Below, one piece after another: positions 1 to 11,479 of a stretch of 64,000 bases of DNA (the stretch's first letter is position 1; every line of letters begins with the position of its first letter). The DNA comes from Sycobia sp. Sy_11. Lineage: Eukaryota; Arthropoda; Insecta; Hymenoptera; Epichrysomallidae. The notes beneath the pieces were generated by a model, which had not been told where the DNA came from, ran no database searches, and was given only the letters and a program-made list of their open reading frames with translations. Made by a program: the position numbers and the translations under genes. The stretch lies in NCBI GenBank assembly GCA_018907035.1, contig JACCIC010000151.1:558001-622000 (forward strand). The letters are read 5' to 3'.

Positions 1-190
1 GATAGAATGTGATTTCCAGATGATTTGGGACGACTTCTACGGAGAATTTCGTGGTCGGACGGTAGATGATGATGTCCAGGTATGACAAGACGACTTCTAC
101 GGGGAGTATCGAGACACTTGGACATCTTTTTTTTTACGGCTCGAACTCGAAAATACAGTTTTCTCCATCGAAGTCGTATTTAATATGTAT
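1..190 (-). repeat. Fragment of 60-bp minisatellite
   Basis: Two units of the motif acttctacggrgart lie at about 30 and 89, followed by a tail that also follows the large array at 18,120-18,910 (ctcgaactcgaaa, then a TA-rich run). The order of unit, tail and TA tract is the same at both places, so this is a dispersed repeat rather than chance. On the minus strand one frame is open across the units and repeats an RRS-type motif. The array is cut by the window start. Confidence 0.7.
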
Positions 191-309
191 ATATATATAA
201 AATGTAAAATGGTCGGCAAAATATTTTTGAAATTACCGCTGTATGGAAGCAGCTTTTTATACAGCAACAACGATAGGTAAATTACGGACAATTATTTATA
301 GAAATATAG

Positions 310-312
<3 letters not shown>

Positions 313-369
<57 letters not shown>

Positions 370-718
370 TTCGTACTCATAAAGTCTCGACTAGAAAAGA
401 CACTGTTCTTTCCAATATTAGAAAAAGTTGAGCAAATCTGAATAGATCCAAGATAGAAAGCCTGGTAATTTCCTTAAGTTTTCTACTTGTGAAAATTTTC
501 ACTATAGAAAACACGTATTTCTTTCTAACATCAATAAAAGATCAGCAAATCTGAATAAAATTGAGAAAGTAATAATTAATATAAGACGATTATTAGATGA
601 TCGAAGGGAAATCTAACTTGGATCTGGCGAGTATTACCTACATGAGGAAATCATCAGTAATACTGACTAGGATCTAGCCCGATCTAGGGATATGCTGAGT
701 ATATATATGCAAGGGGTA
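313..718 (+). mobile_element. 3' half of a short-TIR non-autonomous element
   Basis: After a TA microsatellite (313-364) the sequence matches the right half of the complete copy at 1,775-3,060, including the subterminal block with repeated aaatcta and ggatct motifs. It ends in a decayed terminus (tatatatgcaagggg, where other copies have tttctgcacggg). The left half, with the tRNA-like block, is missing. Confidence 0.75.
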
Positions 719-763
719 TTATATATTGTAATTCAGGGTAATTATATTTAAAGATTGTTCGAT

Positions 764-842
764 CATATATATAATATATATATGCGCGCGCGCGAGTGTG
801 TGTGTGTGCGCGTGTTATTATTATTATGATTATTATATTTTT
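764..842. repeat. Compound TA/GC/TG microsatellite
   Basis: Runs of TA, then CG, then TG, then a TTA-rich tract. From here to 1,180 the DNA is A/T-rich and I see no gene. Confidence 0.9.
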
Positions 843-1180
843 ATTATACGAAATTCCATTAAAATCAATTTTAAACGGAAGCAGTCAGTTTAAACTTTAA
901 ATATAATTATAAATGCTAGAGACTTCTTATATAGTTATCGGTAAAGTATCGCGCTATATCCGAGTGGCAAGGTAAAACGTGAATGCACCTGGCGACAAAT
1001 ATTTGAAATATTTCTATTCCTTACAAATGAGATATTAAAATTTAATCATATATTTATTAAATTACATTTAATGCTTTTAAAAAATGAATGTGTTAAATTT
1101 TATTTTCTGATGTAGTTGAATGAAATGAATTCGTTTTAGATAATTATGATTTTTTTTTTATGTTATTTAACGTCGCTCTA

Positions 1181-1352
1181 TTTATGCTTCCAAAGATTAG
1201 TGCTAATCAGCGACGGAGGTCTACGATATGTTTGTAAACAAAACACATGTAAATTATTACAGCGGTGCTTGTGTCAATCGGCCGAGACCGGGATTTGAAC
1301 TCGGATCAGCAAGTTTCTAATCCTTCGCTCTAGCGATCCAGCCATCGTAGGA
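1181..1352 (-). mobile_element. tRNA-derived SINE, copy A
   Basis: Read on the minus strand, this begins with a tRNA-like head. An A-box-like segment (tggctggatcgctagag) is followed by a B-box-like segment (gagttcaaatcc), giving an internal Pol III promoter. A body of about 100 bp follows, ending ttggaagcataaa. A second copy at 8,540-8,699 has the same head and body at high identity. Such heads with a non-tRNA body are diagnostic of SINEs. I did not find an A-rich tail with clear target duplications, so the exact ends are uncertain. Confidence 0.75.
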
Positions 1353-1367
1353 CTCAATTATAATGAT

Positions 1368-1774
1368 CCCGTGTAGAAATTTATTCTCGAATCTAACTAG
1401 TATCGGGTGAGTTTTCCTTATCAAATGTTCGAACCCAGAAGGGAAATCTAGCCTGATCCTAGTTCCGATTTGTCCCACTTTTAATAGCATTTTTAATAGG
1501 GAACGAGCTTAGATTTTGGTAGGTATACCAAGCTAGAAACTAGACTGATTCTAGTCAGAAAATCTAGAAATTAAGCCAATAATAAATTATTCTAATTTTG
1601 TTTCCTCGATCAAGTGAATAATTTTTTGACTCTTTAATATTTATTTATTTAAAATAAAAAAAAATATATTTGCGTATTTAGGTGACGCATACCATTTAAT
1701 TAGCATTCATAAATTATTTTCTATATGACTATTGCGTATTACGATTTACAATAACAATTAATAATTATTAATAT
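1368..1774 (+). repeat. Extra tandem copy of the element's first 407 bp
   Basis: The sequence from CCCGTGTAGAAAT to the TTATTAATAT run is repeated almost perfectly at 1,775-2,181 with no gap. It is a direct tandem duplication of the left end of the short-TIR element that follows. It contains the subterminal motifs (aaatctagcctgatc, tctagaaatt) but not the tRNA-like block. Confidence 0.85.
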
Positions 1775-2469
1775 CCCGTGTAGAAATTTATTCTCGAATC
1801 TAACTAGTATCGGGTGAGTTTTCCTTATCAAATGTTCGAACCCAGAAGGGAAATCTAGCCTGATCCTAGTTCCGATTTGTCCCACTTTTAATAGCATTTT
1901 TAATAGGGAACGAGCTTAGATTTTGGTAGGTATACCAAGCTAGAAACTAGACTCATTCTAGTCAGAAAATCTAGAAATTAAGCCAATAATAAATTATTCT
2001 AATTTTGTTTCCTCGATTAAGTCAATAATTTTTTGACTCTTTAATATTTATTTATTTAAAATAAAAAAATATATTTACGTATTTAGGTGACGCATACCAT
2101 TTAATTAGCATTCATAAATTATTTTCTATATGACTATTGCGTATTACGATTTACAATAACAATTAATAATTATTAATATATTTTTTATACACTAATTATT
2201 GTAAATTTTAATGTTAAACACCTCTGCTGAACACATACAATATTTTATATTCGATGAAAAAAATTCCGACCTCCGCTGAGTATCGAACCCACGACCCTAC
2301 GATTCGCAAGCTAACGCATTATGCACTATGCTAAAACGCAATGTGGGATTACTATACTATATTTTGCATATGACCGTACAGCACTTAAGACCATATAATA
2401 ATTTTATAAACACAAGATAAAACATACATAGTAAATCAATTTTTTAAATTCTTTCCCATGTTGGAAAGA

Positions 2470-2515
<46 letters not shown>

Positions 2516-2537
2516 CGCGCGCGCGCGCGCACTCATT

Positions 2538-2597
<60 letters not shown>

Positions 2598-3060
2598 TAT
2601 CTAATTTTCGTACACATAAGGTCTTGATTAGAAAAGACGTCGTTCTTTCCAATATTAGAAAAAGTTGAGGAAATCTAACTAGAATCCAAATAGAAAGTCT
2701 AACCATTTCCTGAATTCTCCTACTTGGCAGATTCCGCCTAGAAAAACGCCATTCTTTCCAAAATAGGGAGAAGTTAAGGAAATCTGACTGGATCCAAAAT
2801 AGAAAGCCTGATCATTTCCTTAAGTTTTCTACTTGTAAAATTTTGACTATACAAAACACGTATTTCTTTCTAACATCAATAAAAGATAAGGAAATCTGAA
2901 TAAAGTCGAGAAATGAATAATTAATATAAGACGATTATTAGATGATCGTAGGGAAATCTAACTCGGATCTGGCGAGATTTACCTACATGAGGAAATCATC
3001 AGTAATACTGACTAGGATCTAGCCCGAACTAGGGATATACCGAGTATATTTCTGCACGGG
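1775..3060 (+). mobile_element. Complete short-TIR element with internal tRNA-like block
   Basis: About 1.29 kb. The left end is CCCGTGTAGAAAT and the right end is its near inverse ATTTCTGCACGGG, so the TIR is about 13 bp. The ends are flanked by AT/ATAT on both sides. No ORF of note. From left to right it holds a subterminal block, a tRNA-like block in minus orientation (2,265-2,345, B-box-like gagtatcgaaccc read as its complement), a TA/CG/TA microsatellite (2,472-2,592) and three diverged ~110-bp tandem units (about 2,625-2,925). The same order occurs inverted at 5,530-6,745. I do not recognise the superfamily. Confidence 0.8.
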
Positions 3061-3228
3061 ATATTTCTTAAATGAAAAAAAAACGTTTCAAGTAAATCAG
3101 TTCATACATTTACATATATTTTTTTTATTATTAAAAACGGTTTTTTAATATTACACAAATTATTTAGTTATTTCAATTTGAACATATTTAAAATTACCAG
3201 GTTTTTTTCAGTATTACGGTCATAAGCA

Positions 3229-3990
3229 CCCTGGTAGAAATCTAACAATTTTTAATAGGCTAGAAAGTAGTTACTAGGTAGTAAAAATAGAATCAATCAT
3301 TGTGGCTAGAAACAAGGTAAATCTTAGAATGCCAAATTTCAACGTTGTCAATAAAATTTAGAAAAAGGCAGAAACAAGGTTTGAAAACTAGTTAAAAACT
3401 AGGTAGAAACTAGGTTGTTTTTAACCATGTTTCTGGTTAGTAAGCAAAGTATAGTATTGTCATCGTACGATGCGTTTAATATAGTGGTTAATGCAATAGC
3501 TTGCGAATCGTAGGCTCGTGGCTTCTCGATAATAAATTATGAATATGCTCAACAGTTGTATTGAACATTAAAATTTACAATAATTAGTTTATAAAAATAT
3601 ATTAATAATTGTTAATTGTAAATCATATACGGAATAATTCATTTTGAAAATTATTTTAAAATTTGAATTAAATGAATACGTTCTACCTACATAAAAGTAA
3701 TTTTTTATTTTAAATAATGAAAAACTAAATGAACTAAAAAGGTAGTCACTCAATCAAGGAAAAAAAATTGAAACAATATTAAATCTTATTAATTTTTAGA
3801 TTAGCTAACTAGATTCTGTCTAGTTACTAACTACCTTTACCTAACAAAATCTAAGTTGTTCCACAAATGAAATGCTAATAAAATAAATGGAAACCAGGAT
3901 TAGACTATGGATGTTCTTTCTCGATCCCAACATTAAATAAGAAAAACTAACGAGATACTAGACATAATCGGAAATGAATTATTACACGGG
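3229..3990 (+). mobile_element. Short-TIR element, diverged subfamily
   Basis: About 760 bp, from CCCTGGTAGAAAT to ATTACACGGG, with CA on both outer sides as a possible 2-bp target duplication. It carries a degenerate tRNA-like block in plus orientation (about 3,465-3,530, with gcttgcgaatcgtagg). The motif agaaacaaggta recurs here and at about 42,420. No coding potential seen. Confidence 0.65.
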
Positions 3991-5355
3991 CACTACTGTA
4001 TTTGAAGAATGCATTTATAAAGAGGTAAATGATTCGATTCGTTTGAAGTCGTTTAAATACTTTTAAGTATTTTTTTCGGCCATGCTTAATGAATACTTGG
4101 AGATTAATATAGATAAGTGTAGGTCTATGAAAAATGCGTAGTTAGATTGTAATTGTACTTAATCTATTGATTAATTTACAATTTACAAATAATAACGATT
4201 TGAAATATATACAATATATATGAAATACAAAACATTTTATTAATTATAAATTCTAATACCTTGATTCGAATAATGTTTTTTCCCGTTTCATGGGATGTTA
4301 AAAAAATATTTAAACCGAATTTAAGATGAGATGACTATTTTTAGCAACATTTTTATAGTTATATATCTAGAATAAATATATTTTTTTATTTTTTTTTAAT
4401 TGAATTAACTTTTAGAAATTACATATAGTAATCACTGGAAACACAATATAAGGTATAACTCCGAGAGCGTAGTTTCTACCGACTGTTTTGTATGAAACTC
4501 TTTGGTATGCTATGTAGAATACGGTACAGAATATTTGACTCCACCCCTTATCGCGTTGTTATACTCGCCACCAATCACATTCTCTCTTCTCAAACACGAA
4601 GGCGTGGCCACGAATTAAGCTATTACAGACGATGCGACGTGTTGAAGGGGTAACTATAAATGCATACTTACAGAATATTAGTTGATACCATGATATATTG
4701 TCATCTCTCTGCTTATACGTTATAGTATGGTTTATTATCTCATCCATGGTCTCGTATCCGTCTCCTGTAACTTGTGATATATATATATATCCATATTTAT
4801 TTTACATATATTCTGTAGTGGAAATGCATTACATTTAATGTTTTGTTTGAACCGATTATTATTGCGCGAGTGCTAAAAAATAGCCATGACTATTATTTAT
4901 TTGTTAACATGTGATGAAACGCTTTTATCAACAGCTTTTAAGACTTTTATAGAATCATCCTATAAAGCTATTTTAAAGCTATAAATCTTATATTTTTTCT
5001 AGTGAGACAATAATTGAGATTGAACTTTCAATTTAAATAGTCTTCAAAATTCCTAGAAAATGGTTAATGAAATGCAAAATCAAAAAAGTGGATTGTTATT
5101 TGCTTGTTATCATCTATAAACTAAGTATTTAATCAGCATTATAAATGGCTTTCGATTTATAGGTGCCGTTGTATGTATATAAGCATGCACATTAGCAAAG
5201 AAATAATTATAATCCACAAAATATCCTTTAAAGTATTAATAAAATTGAAATAATATAAATATAACTTTTTTCATACTTTAGAGAATATATTTTTTAAAAG
5301 GGTTTTATTAATTACAATCTAAGAAGATTTTATTAAAATAAATAAATTTATTCTC

Positions 5356-5414
<59 letters not shown>

Positions 5415-5529
5415 TTATTTATTTACTTATTTATAAATAAATATGGATTTATGACCAGTATTTATAATATTCATTTCATTCGTTTTCAATTTATTTTCAT
5501 TGATTTTATATTATCAAGAAATCATAATT
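3991..5529. other. A/T-rich intergenic DNA, no gene recognised
   Basis: A/T-rich sequence with a TA microsatellite at 5,360-5,411. One 62-codon ORF on the minus strand (4,559-4,747) has no recognisable domain, so I do not call it a gene. No repeats shared with the rest of the window were noticed here. Confidence 0.5.
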
Positions 5530-5987
5530 CCCGTGCATAAATATACTCGGCATATCCCTAGTTCGGGCTAGATCCTAGTCAGTATTACTGATGATTTCCC
5601 GATGTAGGTAAATCTCGCCAGATCCGAGTTAGATTTCCCTTCGATCATCTAATAATCATCTTATATTAATTATTACTTTCTCGACTTTATTCAGATTTCT
5701 TTATCTTTTATTGATTCTTGAAAGAAATACGTGTTTTGTATAGCCAAATTTTACAAGCAAAAAACTTAAGGAAATGATTAGGATTTCTATCTTGGTTTTA
5801 GTTAGACTTCCTTAACTTCTCCCTATTTTGGAAAAACTCGCGTTTATCTAGGCGGAATTTGCATAGTAAGAGAAGTAAGGAAATTGTTAGGCTTTCTATT
5901 TTGATTCTAGTTAGATTTCCTCAACTTTTTCTAATATTGGAAAAAACGATGTTTTTTGTAGTCAAGGCCATATGTGTACAGAAATTA

Positions 5988-6043
<56 letters not shown>

Positions 6044-6745
6044 CGCAGATCTTTCCAACATGGGAAAGAATTTAAAAAATTGATTTACTATGTATGTTTT
6101 ATCTTGTGTTTATAAAATTATTATATGGTCTTAAGTGCTGTACGGTCATATGCAAAATATAGTATAGTAATCCCATATTGCGTTTTAGCATAGTGCATAA
6201 TGCTTTAGCTTGCGAATCGTAGGGTCGTGGGTTCCGATACTCAGCGGAAGTCGGAATTTTTTTCATTGAGATAAAATAATTTATTCGTTCAACAGAGGTG
6301 CTTAACATTAAAATTTACAATAATTAGTGTAAAAGAAAATATATTAATAATTATGAATTATTAACTGTAAATCGTATTACGTAGTAATGCATATAGAAAA
6401 TAATTTATAAATTCTAATTAATGGTATGCGTCACCTAAATACGTAAATATATTTTTTTATTTTAAATAAATATATATTAAATAGTCAAAAAATTATTCAC
6501 TTAATCGAGGAAACAAAATTAGAATAATTTATTATTGGCTTAATTTCTAGATTTTCTGACTAGATTTTGTCTAGTTTCCAGCTTGGTATACCTACCAAAA
6601 TCTAAACTCGTTCCCTATTAAAAATGCTATTAAAAGTGGGACAAATCGCAACTAGGATCAGACTAGATTTCCCTTTTGGATCCGAAATTTAATAAGGAAA
6701 ACTTAGCCGATACTAGTTAGATTCGAGAATGAATTTCCACACGGG
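5530..6745 (-). mobile_element. Complete short-TIR element, inverted copy
   Basis: The same element as 1,775-3,060 in opposite orientation: CCCGTGCATAAAT at the left, CCACACGGG at the right, TT on both outer sides. The tRNA-like block lies at about 6,170-6,250 in plus orientation (tagcatagtgcataatg, then gtgggttccgatac). The internal TA tract is at 5,992-6,041. Short ORFs across it are translations of repeat DNA. Confidence 0.8.
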
Positions 6746-6805
6746 TTATTTTACGTGACGGTAGTATTTATACATTCATTCTTTTAACGTCTATTATTTT
6801 AATTG

Positions 6806-6807
<2 letters not shown>

Positions 6808-6860
<53 letters not shown>
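6808..6860. repeat. TA microsatellite
   Basis: A pure TA run of about 50 bp just outside the short-TIR element and left of the tRNA-like block at 6,900. Confidence 0.9.
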
Positions 6861-6865
<5 letters not shown>

Positions 6866-6899
6866 ACAATGTCATAATCTTTATTTCGATGAAGAAAAC

Positions 6900-7005
6900 A
6901 ATAACAAAAATTTTCTACCTCAGCACGGTCTTGAACCGCTGACCCTCTGATTCGCAGTCTAACGTCGTAGCCACTACGTTACGCGCACTACATATGGTTC
7001 AAATT
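6900..7005 (-). mobile_element. tRNA-like SINE fragment
   Basis: On the minus strand there is an A-box-like taacgtagtggctacg and a B-box-like gcggttcaagacc, with an anticodon-arm-like stretch between them (ttagactgcgaatcagag). This resembles the tRNA-like blocks inside the short-TIR elements, but no CCCGTG end was found next to it. Confidence 0.55.
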
Positions 7006-7549
7006 GCTAGTAAAGTAATAATAAAGTGGCACGGTAGTGCCACGAAGGCGAGTTTGAGAACTTTTTTAGCGCGGCCGCTAAAATATTTACTTATAAATTG
7101 AGATTTCGAATTTCCAATCTAACAAAAAATTATTTATCACTTCTTTATCAATAATTTACCAAAGCGTATATCTACTATTTATGGCCTAATGAATCGTTTG
7201 CCGTCGGTATTTTTGGCTGAAAAGCAGTTTTTAATATAAAACTTCGTGTGTGACTATAGAAAATGACGAAAAACACTTTATATATATATATATAGTAATA
7301 TAAATACATAGCAAAAAAGTGCAGATTTAGAAGTCACAAACTGGAGCATAAGTTCAGAGTAAGACACTTCACATAGTAAGTTAATCCTTTAATATGATAT
7401 ATAGTAAAATTGATATAGTAAAATGCTTTAATATATAGTATATAATCAGAGGTTTAATATAATAATAACCTTTGATCAGAGGTTATTATTATATGTATGT
7501 ACTGTATGTGATCAGAGGTTCGTACATACAATGTATCACAATGATTTAG

Positions 7550-7800
7550 AATTTATCAATAATATAAAAGGATCATGCACAAAGTAAGTACATTGTAAAT
7601 AACGTTATTTATAGACAATATAAAAATGTTAAAAAGTTAATCTTTTATTAAATAATTTTAAGTACCTTATATTACAAAGATTTAGAATTTTTTAATAATA
7701 TAAAAGGATCATGCACAAAGAGTAAGTACATTATAAATAACTCTGTTTATAAGTAATATAAAAGTGTTAAAAAATTGATCGTTTATTAAATAATAAAAAT
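7550..7800. repeat. Diverged tandem duplication, ~130-bp unit
   Basis: Both units contain aatataaaaggatcatg, a cacaaag...taagtacatt block and a tttattaaataat block, at about 7,550-7,680 and 7,681-7,800. Upstream, gatcagaggtt occurs three times between 7,445 and 7,520. A/T-rich, no ORF. From 7,800 to 8,440 I see nothing notable. Confidence 0.65.
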
Positions 7801-8443
7801 TTAATATTTTTTTACAGTTGGTATGATGGCTATTTTACATACTATGTAGAATAAAAAAATGATGTCTGATGATGCAGCAGATGACAGGTAAACAAAACCT
7901 GGTATTTCATGGACGTTAGCTTTACAGCTTACATTCTCCAGTTTTAAATGAAGTTGTTAATTTTGTTAAATTCTGTTACACTATTACATTTTGCATCAAG
8001 CTAAAAAATTTGAACAAGTAGATGTATATTATTATTGAAGTGTAAATATCACTTACATAAGATTTATATTGTGAATAGATTAAAAATATGCAGTTTACTC
8101 TTTGTGATCATTATTTATAAAATATTGTAATTTTGAAGCTAGCATTTTCTAACGTTTATTACGATTTGTAAAACATTTATTGTTAATAAGTTATTTATAG
8201 TTTGCAGTACTCTAGACTAATTTGAATGATCGTTCAATGTATAAACCTTATAATTAAAATTATTAATTCTAATATTTTTATTTACACACCATTTTTAGAT
8301 ATTATTAATAGAAAAGTATTGTTACAAATGCCTTTTACAAATATATGTTAATTTATATATTCCTTCTCTCTTTCCATTCTATACATTTAATCCTATAAAA
8401 AATGTAAATCTAAATGTTGGATATAATGAATACTAATAAATTA

Positions 8444-8517
8444 CATCGAAGTCGGGATTTGAACTCGGACCACCAAGTTATTAGTCATTCGTTCTAGCGA
8501 TCGAACCATCATACGCC
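8444..8517 (-). mobile_element. SINE head fragment
   Basis: Minus strand: a tRNA-like head with a B-box-like gagttcaaatcccgac next to an A-box-like stretch. It is related to the head of the adjacent complete copy at 8,540-8,699 but diverged and without the body. Confidence 0.55.
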
Positions 8518-8539
8518 TTTATAAATGCCTCTAATATCA

Positions 8540-8699
8540 TTTATGCTTCCAAAGATTGGTGCTAATCAGCGACGGAGGTCTACGATATGTTTGTAAACAA
8601 AGCACATGTAAATTATTACAGCGGTGCTTGTGTCAATCGACCGAGACCGGGATTTGAACTCGGATCACCAAGTTTCTAGTCCTTCGCTCTAGCCATCAA
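8540..8699 (-). mobile_element. tRNA-derived SINE, copy B
   Basis: Nearly identical to copy A at 1,181-1,352 over the body (ttatgcttccaaagattg to gcggtgcttgtgtcaatc) and the B-box part of the head. The 5' end of the head is shortened. Confidence 0.75.
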
Positions 8700-8855
8700 G
8701 AATAAGATATGTTATTAGTATATTAAGACATTTACTACTTATTTAATCTTATATGTATTTTTTAAAAACTTAATATAAAATATTATATAACGAAATTAAA
8801 AATCAGCTCATTGAAATAGTAAGATTTCCTGATTATGATGAAAGAAAGCAGAATA

Positions 8856-8903
<48 letters not shown>

Positions 8904-10252
8904 TTATTGTATTGTATATTTTTGTATTGAATAATAATTATTTAAAAAAGAAATGAAATCTGCAAAAAACAACATTTAACAAGATTAAAATTGTTAGACG
9001 AGATGGATGTGTTTTAGCATAGTAAGAATTTTAAATACATCTTCTCATGAATTTTATAAAAAATTTATATAAAATGTTTTTCTAAATTCAGTAATATATT
9101 AAGACAAAAATACATACAATAACGTCTTAAAAAATGGATCATTGAAACAAATGGCTAAGTACATTTTATATGCATCCCTATATATAACAGCATGCATAGC
9201 TTGCACAAATATATCTAAAACTCTCAAAAATGATAATAAATAAATAGAACGGAAATGCAGCTTAATAAAGTATTGAGATCATTTACTAATAGCCGAGTTT
9301 ATTTTCACATCATATGGTCTACGCATGGATTCATAAAAAATAATTAATTATCTTGAATCATCGATTTTTTCAGGTGAACATTCTTCTGCTATTTTGTCTA
9401 ATAATTCATTATTATTAAAAAAAGTACGTATGAACTTACCAGGCCCGTTCCCATAAAGTTTATAGGTGAACAGATCCAATATTGAACTTAAATATATATA
9501 TATATATATATACTCCAAGTCTGAAATAATATCCTTTTAAATAATAACTTAAATATATAGACTCTGTTTTGAGGTGAAGTAAGGAAATAGCAATTGCTGT
9601 TGCTGCAATGAATTTATTACTACTTCTTTTTAATTAAAGAAAAGAAGACAAATTTCTTAATAAATACTTTATTATAAAATATACAAGAAAGTAGTGAATT
9701 CGTGTTGGCTTGTCGCTAGTTGATGAAAATCTGAGTCGACTGTAATTTTTCTTAAACAGAATACCTTCGATGCAGGCGTGTCCAATAAATACTCACTTTT
9801 GATTGGAGAGCACTTTATACCTCGATACATACTAAGATTACAGACAGATGCGTTATAAGCAGATGTACTGATAGTCAAACTACAGAATAAGTAATTTGCA
9901 CTCGACCAACCGCATTGAGGCGTGCAGGGTGATCTGCATAGGATTGGGTGTGGGATTCTAAGGATTAATACGGTATCTGTCATTATGAATATGAGTCCAT
10001 ATACCTGTTAATGGCTGTACTAATTACGGGAATTCCATCCTTATTAATATGTGATCATGGTTTTCACGAGTAATATTTTACAGACTATCAAAAGTACCAC
10101 TAAGGAAAGGTACATAATCATAATGAAAATTGTTTACATTTCATTAATTGTGTACTTTAAATTAGAATTCATTTGGAATAGATTAATCAAATATTCAGAA
10201 AAAATATGCAAAGAAAATAAATATACCTTGAAAAGTAATTAAATTGTCACAA
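8700..10252. other. A/T-rich DNA, one unrecognised ORF
   Basis: A TA tract lies at 8,855-8,902. The longest ORF, 103 codons on the minus strand (9,672-9,983), has several Cys and Ser residues but no domain or repeat that I recognise, and its base composition resembles its surroundings. I do not call it a gene. Confidence 0.4.
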
Positions 10253-10668
10253 CCCGTGTAGAAATTCATTCTCGAATCTAACTAGTATCGCGTTCATTTT
10301 CCTTATTAAATGTTCGGATCCGGAGCGTAAATCTAGTCTGATCCTAGTTCTGTTTCGTCCCACTTTTATTGGCAGTTTATATAGGGAACGAACTTAGATT
10401 TTGGTAGGTATACCAAGTTCGAAACTATGATTATATAAATTATTTTATTTCGATGAAAAAAAATCCGATCTCCGCTGACCATCGAACCCACGACTCGACG
10501 ATTCGCAAGCTAACGCATTATTCACTATGCTTAATGGCAATATGCAATTACTATACTATACTTTGCATATGACTATACAGAACTTAAGATCATACAATAA
10601 GATTATGAACACAAGATAAAACGTATCTAGTAAATCAATTTTTTAAATTCTTTCCCATGTTGGAATGA
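10253..10668 (+). mobile_element. Truncated short-TIR element
   Basis: Starts with CCCGTGTAGAAATTCATTC and follows the complete copies for about 180 bp. After an internal deletion it reaches the tRNA-like block (10,455-10,540) and stops at the ttcccatgttgga motif that precedes the TA tract in other copies. The right half is missing. From 10,669 to 11,421 I see only A/T-rich DNA and a short TC tract near 11,030. Confidence 0.7.
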
Positions 10669-11479
10669 TCTGCGGGTCTACTAACTTATAAAGACAAAGC
10701 GTGTTTATGTTTGTACGCGATAAACGAAAAAACAACTGAACCGATTGTTCTGGAATTTGAGACACAGATTCTATATTATCTTGGGAAGGACAAGGGCTAT
10801 GTTTTTTATTGAAAATCATTTTACTTTCATCAATAAATGAAGTTAATGGTTTTAACAATCACATTCACCAGCGGCCACTAGGTGGCTTCTTAAATCACGA
10901 ATATCAACTCAAAGTACTCCGCATAAAGTATTAATACCAGGCCAGCTCAAACGAATCTTCATATTCGACTTTGGATTTCGTATTCAAATTAGTATGTAAA
11001 TTTTATTTTTTCTTATGCGGGAAAATCTCTTTCTCTCTCTCTCTCTCTCTGTCTCTGTCTGTCTGTCATTCTTTCTACTTCTCTTATAAAATGGTTCTGT
11101 ATGCCAAATCATACTCAGTATAGTTTATTACGACAAATTATATTTTTGTTTTTATACATTATATTAACTTCAGAATTTTGACAAGAGACTGTTTTTTAAG
11201 TTTGAGCAAAAGAAATGATAGCAAAATAGGATTTTTTACTAACAAACTCGAAACTATGTATATTAATATATAAAATATATCGTCCCTTCTGCATAAAAAG
11301 GCAACATCCATCGTCTGCATAAAAAATATGCTATTCAAATACCATTTTGCTTGAATTTCAGTTGGCATCACTACGAAAATATTTACGGTCTTTAATGTAA
11401 AAAACGAGTACATACGAAATATTAGGTTGTCAAATATTTCCCTTCCACTTTTTTGCTCTTCATTCACTGCTTTATAAAA

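Noticed and set aside
97..291. 64-codon minus-strand ORF
   Set aside because: Translation of the minisatellite tail and A/T-rich flank; the equivalent at 18,636-18,851 has a different reading, so no conserved protein.
1280..1352. Possible functional tRNA gene
   Set aside because: A- and B-box-like segments are present, but acceptor and anticodon stems do not pair well and the same sequence is repeated with a SINE body.
2265..2345. Possible functional tRNA gene in the short-TIR elements
   Set aside because: B box is good but the cloverleaf is not; repeated at several places in the same element context.
5859..6083. 74-codon plus-strand ORF
   Set aside because: Lies inside a short-TIR element and is largely a TA-microsatellite translation (alternating Tyr and Ile).
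10643..10858. 71-codon minus-strand ORF at the broken end of a short-TIR element
   Set aside because: Partly element sequence, no recognisable domain. The stretch near 10,720-10,800 recalls a common insect repeat, but I could not identify it.
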